Assembly (NCBI GenBank): GCA_950096985.1
Contig: CATNBA010000012.1
Location: 1-54,956, forward strand
Direction of reading: 5' to 3'
DNA length: 54,956 bases
Source: an uncultured Candidatus Melainabacteria bacterium
GTDB taxonomy: Bacteria > Cyanobacteriota > Vampirovibrionia > Gastranaerophilales > Gastranaerophilaceae
Shown here: positions 51,677 to 54,956 of the stretch, in pieces
Layout of the letters: the number at the start of each line of letters is the position of its first letter
Numbering within the stretch: position 1 is the stretch's first letter
The notes under the pieces: generated by a model
The model's database searches: none
What the model was told of the DNA's origin: nothing
What the model saw: only the letters and a program-made list of their open reading frames with translations
Made by a program: the position numbers and the translations under genes

Positions 51677-51698
51677 TGGTAAAATTTTTGCATAGGAG
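51677..51698 (+). promoter_or_regulatory. promoter and ribosome-binding site of dapL
   Basis: An extended -10 TGGTAAAAT (51677-51685) lies 12 bp after the Ehr small-subunit stop and is followed by TAGGAG (51693-51698). It gives dapL independent transcription. Confidence 0.65.
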
Positions 51699-51706
51699 AG
51701 TGTGAC

Positions 51707-52876
51707 ATGAATATAAATGAAAATTATTCTAATTTGGAACAAAGCTATTTGTTCTCAACTATTGCAAAAAAAGTTAAAGAGTTTAGCGAAAATAACCCTT
51801 ATAAAAAAATCATAAGATTAGGTATCGGCGATGTTACTCTGCCGTTGTGCAAATGTGTTACAGATGCTATGCACAAAGCGGTTGACGAGATGGGTGTACA
51901 GGAAACTTTCAGAGGTTACGGCCCTGAACAAGGGTATCAGTTTGTAAGCTCTGCCGTTCAGAGTTACTATGCAAAACGCGGAGTCACTTTGGAACTTGAT
52001 GAAATCTTTATTTCTGATGGTGCAAAAAGTGATTTGGGAAATATTCTGGACTTGTTCTCAAAAGATAATACAGTGTTAGTTCCCGACCCTGTTTATCCTG
52101 TCTATGTCGATACAAATATTATGGCAGGCAGAAAAGTTATTTTTGCTGATGCAAACGGTGAAAATGAATTTTTACCGATGCCTGACAATAATGTAAAAGC
52201 TGATTTAATTTATATATGTTCTCCGAACAATCCGACAGGTGCTGTTTATAACAAAGAACAATTGAAAAAATGGGTTGATTATGCGCTTTCTAATAATGCA
52301 GTAATCCTTTTTGATGCTGCTTATGAAAGCTTTATTTCTGATGAAAATCTTCCGCGTAGTATTTATGAAATTGAGGGCGCAAAAAATTGTGCGATAGAAT
52401 TTTGTTCATTGTCTAAAACCGCTGGGTTTACAGGTACAAGATGCGGGTATACAATTGTTCCTGCTGCACTTGGCGCGCTTAATAAATATTGGTTAAGACG
52501 TCAGACAACAAAATTCAACGGTGTGCCTTATATCATTCAACGCGGTGCAGAAGCTGTGTTTACAGAACAGGGACAAAAAGAAATTAAAGAAAATATTGCT
52601 TACTATAAAGAAAATGCAAAAGTTATCTCAGAAACATTGACCCGTCTGGGTATCTGGCATGTAGGAGGAAAGCACTCTCCTTATATTTGGTTAAAGTGCC
52701 CGAATAATATGTCATCTTGGGATTTCTTTGATTATTTATTGGAAAATGCGCAGGTTGTGGGAACGCCCGGAGCAGGATTTGGTAAAAACGGCGAAGGATA
52801 TTTCAGACTAACTTCTTTCGGTTCAAAAGAGAATACTATCGAAGCAATGGAAAGATTTAAGAAATTATTCAAATAG
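51707..52876 (+). CDS. dapL: LL-diaminopimelate aminotransferase
   Basis: Converts tetrahydrodipicolinate directly to LL-diaminopimelate, supplying lysine and peptidoglycan. 389 residues, a fold-type I PLP enzyme. The PLP Lys is Lys237 in SLSKTAGFTGTRCGY, and CSPNNPTGAVY and LFDAAYESFI are further signatures. FRGYGPEQGY is typical of the DapL group found in Cyanobacteria, plants, Chlamydia and some Bacteroidetes/Clostridia. The relation to the upstream Ehr operon seems only positional. Confidence 0.96.
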   Translation: MNINENYSNLEQSYLFSTIAKKVKEFSENNPYKKIIRLGIGDVTLPLCKCVTDAMHKAVDEMGVQETFRGYGPEQGYQFVSSAVQSYYAKRGVTLELDEIFISDGAKSDLGNILDLFSKDNTVLVPDPVYPVYVDTNIMAGRKVIFADANGENEFLPMPDNNVKADLIYICSPNNPTGAVYNKEQLKKWVDYALSNNAVILFDAAYESFISDENLPRSIYEIEGAKNCAIEFCSLSKTAGFTGTRCGYTIVPAALGALNKYWLRRQTTKFNGVPYIIQRGAEAVFTEQGQKEIKENIAYYKENAKVISETLTRLGIWHVGGKHSPYIWLKCPNNMSSWDFFDYLLENAQVVGTPGAGFGKNGEGYFRLTSFGSKENTIEAMERFKKLFK

Positions 52877-52883
52877 ATAAATA

Positions 52884-52913
52884 TTGACGAGTTTTTAAAG
52901 TAAATGATATAAT
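52884..52913 (+). promoter_or_regulatory. promoter of the candidate small RNA
   Basis: TTGACG (52884-52889), 18-bp spacer, TATAAT (52908-52913). The predicted transcript begins at about 52920. Confidence 0.7.
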
Positions 52914-52919
52914 AACAAA

Positions 52920-52993
52920 TATACAATTAAATATGATTAAACGAGTAAGGTAAGATAATTTAGAGGATTAAATTTCTGCCTTACTCGTTTTTT
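52920..52993 (+). ncRNA. candidate small RNA of about 74 nt
   Basis: It lies between a good sigma-70 promoter and an intrinsic terminator, with no reading frame of note. ACGAGTAAGG (52941-52950) pairs perfectly with CCTTACTCGT (52979-52988), and AATTTA/TAAATT pair inside the loop around GAGGAT. A run of six T follows. The GAGGA in the inner loop is exposed. The alternative is a simple terminator for dapL with a fortuitous promoter. Confidence 0.5.
52941..52993 (+). terminator. intrinsic terminator after dapL / end of the candidate small RNA
   Basis: A 10-bp perfect stem closing a loop that holds an inner 6-bp hairpin, followed by TTTTTT (52988-52993). Confidence 0.85.
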
Positions 52994-53053
52994 ACAAATA
53001 AGAAAGAAGGTGAATTATGTAAAATTTTATATATTTTATGGTAAAATGAATTT

Positions 53054-53482
53054 ATGAAAAATCTTGTTAAATTTTTTTTTACAGTTTTACTGTTAACTAT
53101 GTTTATTTGCGAATGTAATGCAAAAGAAGTAGCCGAAATTATAGACCCTATAGATAAAGCTGAACGGGAATGCATTTCAAAAACTGCAGATACTTATGAA
53201 ATGAATAGATGCTCTCAAGTTGCTCAACAATCTTGGGAAAAAGATATACACAAAAATTTAACCGAATTAAAAAAAGTTTTAAACACTCAAGATTATAAAA
53301 TTTTACAACTTTCGCAAGTCTCTTGGGAGAATTATAAAAATAATGAGTATACTTTGATTGACACTATAATTGCATACAAGCAGGGAACAATGTACCTGAA
53401 TTTCTGTGAAGGCTGGAGAACAGAGTTAGTAAAACAAAGAGCATTAATTCTGAGACAATATCTAAATACTATTCAAGAGTAA
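53054..53482 (+). CDS. LprI-like/DUF1311 exported protein
   Basis: 142 residues. A signal peptide (MKNLVKFFFTVLLLTMFICECNA) precedes a mature domain of about 110 residues. Its pattern (C-x-SKTADTYEMNRCSQVAQQSWEKDIHKNLTELKKVL...LQLSQVSWENYKNNEY) matches the lysozyme-inhibitor LprI N-terminal family (DUF1311): paired Cys, helical, conserved Trp. TAAAAT (53042-53047) lies exactly 6 nt before the ATG. The next gene encodes a muramidase, which is suggestive given the family name. Confidence 0.8.
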   Translation: MKNLVKFFFTVLLLTMFICECNAKEVAEIIDPIDKAERECISKTADTYEMNRCSQVAQQSWEKDIHKNLTELKKVLNTQDYKILQLSQVSWENYKNNEYTLIDTIIAYKQGTMYLNFCEGWRTELVKQRALILRQYLNTIQE

Positions 53483-53498
53483 TACTAAATTCATTTTA

Positions 53499-53548
53499 CC
53501 TTGTTTGCAAACTATAAGTTTGTGTTTGTGTATTAGTTAAACAAGGAG
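53499..53548 (+). promoter_or_regulatory. stem-loop covering the muramidase ribosome-binding site
   Basis: CCTTGTTT (53499-53506) pairs perfectly with AAACAAGG (53539-53546), which includes most of the AAGGAG ribosome-binding site of the gene at 53557. A second hairpin, CAAACT-ATA-AGTTTG (53508-53522), sits inside. Translation should be low when the outer stem is closed. Confidence 0.55.
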
Positions 53549-53556
53549 AAAATCAA

Positions 53557-54339
53557 ATGAATGATCAAAATTTTGACAAAATGCTGAAATTTGTATTACA
53601 GCGTGAGGGCGGTTATGTTAATGACCCGCACGATTTAGGTGGTGAAACCAATAAAGGAATTACCCACAATACTTATAATAGTTACAGAAAAAATAAAGGT
53701 TTACCTACAAGAAGTGTGAAGTATATTACTGATGATGAAGTAAGAGATATTTATTATAATAATTATTATAAAGCATCTGGTGCAGATAAGCTTGGTAACC
53801 CTCAACTTGCATCTTATGTGTTTGATACTGCAGTTAATATGGGTGTCTCCAGAGCAAAATCTTTTTTAGAACAGAGCAACGGTAATTCTGAGACTTTTGA
53901 AAAACTAAGGCGTGCAAAATATGATGAATTTGCAAAAGCCAATCCAAGTCAGCAAAGATATCTGCAAGGATGGAATAATAGAGTTACAGCAGTTAAAAAT
54001 TTTGCAGAAAGTAACTTCCCTGCTTGGACAAATGAACATTCAACAAATCAAGTTTTAAAAGTCGGTATTGAAATGAATGTGGATAATTATGGTAATCCAA
54101 TTTTTACCCCGGAAGAAATCGGAAATATGTCAAGCGAAGAGTTTGAACGAAATCTTCCTATAATCGAACAACAATTAAAAGATGGATTGATCAAACCTCA
54201 ATCGGAACAACCAAAAGATTACTCAGGTTATAAAAATCCCGAAACCGGCACAGATAAAATCTATACACGAGAAGATATTTCAAAAATGTCCACAACTGAA
54301 TATTCAAAAAATGAAAAAGAAATTCTTGCTGTAAATTAA
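53557..54339 (+). CDS. GH108 peptidoglycan muramidase with C-terminal repeats
   Basis: 260 residues. N-terminal glycosyl hydrolase 108 domain (about 8-95) with Glu17 in QREGGYVNDPHDLGGETNKGIT as the expected catalytic residue. It is followed by a predicted peptidoglycan-binding segment (about 98-155) as in phage and secretion-activator (ZliS-type) proteins. The tail has two related repeats, FTPEEIGNMSSEEFERN (about 183) and YTREDISKMSTTEYSKN (about 236). There is no signal peptide, so export needs another route. No other phage gene is nearby. Confidence 0.85.
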   Translation: MNDQNFDKMLKFVLQREGGYVNDPHDLGGETNKGITHNTYNSYRKNKGLPTRSVKYITDDEVRDIYYNNYYKASGADKLGNPQLASYVFDTAVNMGVSRAKSFLEQSNGNSETFEKLRRAKYDEFAKANPSQQRYLQGWNNRVTAVKNFAESNFPAWTNEHSTNQVLKVGIEMNVDNYGNPIFTPEEIGNMSSEEFERNLPIIEQQLKDGLIKPQSEQPKDYSGYKNPETGTDKIYTREDISKMSTTEYSKNEKEILAVN

Positions 54340-54405
54340 CATGAGAAAACAGAAAAAGTAACAGGTACATCCAGAAAAATAAAAGAGCATTAAATCATTT
54401 TATAA

Positions 54406-54956
54406 TTAATAAGATTTTTTCGTTATGTCAATAAAAGCAGCACCGATAACACCAATTAGCACTGCGTGTAGGCCTATACCCATAATTGCAGTAAATGCTC
54501 CAATAAATTTACCTAGGGTTGTTATGGGGTAGGTGTCTCCATAGCCTACACTAGTAAAAGTTACAACAGACCACCAGAATGAAGACGGAATACTTGCAAA
54601 ATTTGGGTTACCTGTTTGATTTTCAGCAAAATAAATTGCTATTGAAGCAATTGTTAAACCTATAAAAAATATAGCAGCAGTTACAATTATTTCATCTTTT
54701 TTATCTGTAAAGGATTTTTTTATTTTATCAAAAGCAGATGTATATCTTGCCAATTTAGCAATTCTTAAGATTCTAACAATTCTTAGAATTCTTAAAAATA
54801 CAGTATTTACTGTAATAAAGGATAAATAATATGGAAACACTGCTAGAAAATCCACTATCATCATTGGTCTAAAAATATCTTTAATTTTTGAAAGAGAAAT
54901 TACTCTTAAGACATATTCAATTGTAAATATAATAATTGATACTAATTCAAATTTTT
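54406..54956 (-). CDS. voltage-gated potassium channel, 5' end beyond the window
   Basis: The frame stays open to the right edge, so the N-terminus is missing. At least 183 residues are seen: part of S2 (IIIFTIEYVLRV), S3 (MMIVDFLAVFPYYLSFI), and S4 with regularly spaced Arg (FLRILRIVRILRIAKLARY). Then S5, the pore loop with selectivity filter TFTSVGYGDTYP, and S6. This is the Kv-type single-repeat channel of bacteria. There is no cytoplasmic regulatory domain after S6 (short tail DITKKSY). Confidence 0.88.
   Translation of the reverse strand, partial: KFELVSIIIFTIEYVLRVISLSKIKDIFRPMMIVDFLAVFPYYLSFITVNTVFLRILRIVRILRIAKLARYTSAFDKIKKSFTDKKDEIIVTAAIFFIGLTIASIAIYFAENQTGNPNFASIPSSFWWSVVTFTSVGYGDTYPITTLGKFIGAFTAIMGIGLHAVLIGVIGAAFIDITKKSY

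Noticed and set aside
53557-54339. Prophage region around the muramidase
   Set aside because: There is no integrase, capsid, tail or holin gene nearby, and base composition matches the surroundings.
1-54956. tRNA, rRNA, CRISPR array, insertion sequence
   Set aside because: No cloverleaf with a TTCGA-type arm, no rRNA segments, no regularly spaced direct repeats and no transposase-like reading frame were seen by eye.

Overview
The window is AT-rich bacterial chromosome, densely coded on both strands. No gene-free stretch exceeds 300 bp; the longest is the 272 bp divergent region at 44239-44510. Most genes are housekeeping. The cell is diderm: it encodes a Kdo-8-phosphate phosphatase (kdsC), a TolC-type outer-membrane factor, a porin and an AsmA-like protein. 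Peptidoglycan uses meso-diaminopimelate made through LL-diaminopimelate aminotransferase (dapL), alongside a MurT-type amidation ligase. Together with an energy-converting hydrogenase-related (Ehr-type) complex, a DXS-like paralogue and many orphan proteins, this fits the non-photosynthetic gut sister group of Cyanobacteria (Melainabacteria/Vampirovibrionia, Gastranaerophilales). That placement is inference from gene content; no rRNA or other phylogenetic marker lies in the window.

Layout. 1-8.4 kb: a small orphan gene, coaX, a convergent murT-pdxJ-zinc-finger-rex operon, a YtxH/DUF948/YtxH cluster in which each gene has a related structured leader, then a minus-strand group (exported orphan, lspA, rluD, LapA-like). 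8.4-20.2 kb: leuS, the wall and division operon murC-murB-ddl-ftsQ, nadE behind a GC-rich leader, an MBL-fold protein, rpmI-rplT, yajQ and panD. 20.3-25.6 kb: a minus-strand three-gene operon of two related membrane-associated orphans and a GH13 enzyme. 25.6-29.7 kb: kdsC-queD-uppP, two small orphans, and an OadG-like subunit coupled to an ArsB/NhaD transporter. 29.7-34.1 kb: a MarR-controlled tripartite efflux system (marR-emrA-emrB, with divergent tolC) around a 20 bp operator. 34.1-42.2 kb: an exported orphan, a radical SAM protein, a WG-repeat protein, a 928-residue AsmA-like protein, the DXS-like enzyme and ilvE. 42.2-51.7 kb: porin and formate/nitrite channel, divergent from a six-gene Ehr-type complex. 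51.7-54.96 kb: dapL, a candidate small RNA, an LprI-like protein, a GH108 muramidase and a voltage-gated K+ channel cut by the right edge.

The most notable points are: (i) the Ehr-like complex, whose large subunit has lost at least three of the four NiFe-binding cysteines while the small subunit keeps its Fe-S ligands, next to a formate/nitrite channel; (ii) a recurring structured 5' leader before small membrane genes; (iii) a repeated promoter layout with the -10 box exactly 6 nt before the start codon, implying leaderless mRNAs; (iv) a 74-nt candidate small RNA with its own promoter and terminator; (v) two hairpins that appear to bury ribosome-binding sites; (vi) the undescribed WDLY membrane family with a GH13 enzyme; and (vii) NadE and DXS-like enzymes that lack expected catalytic residues.
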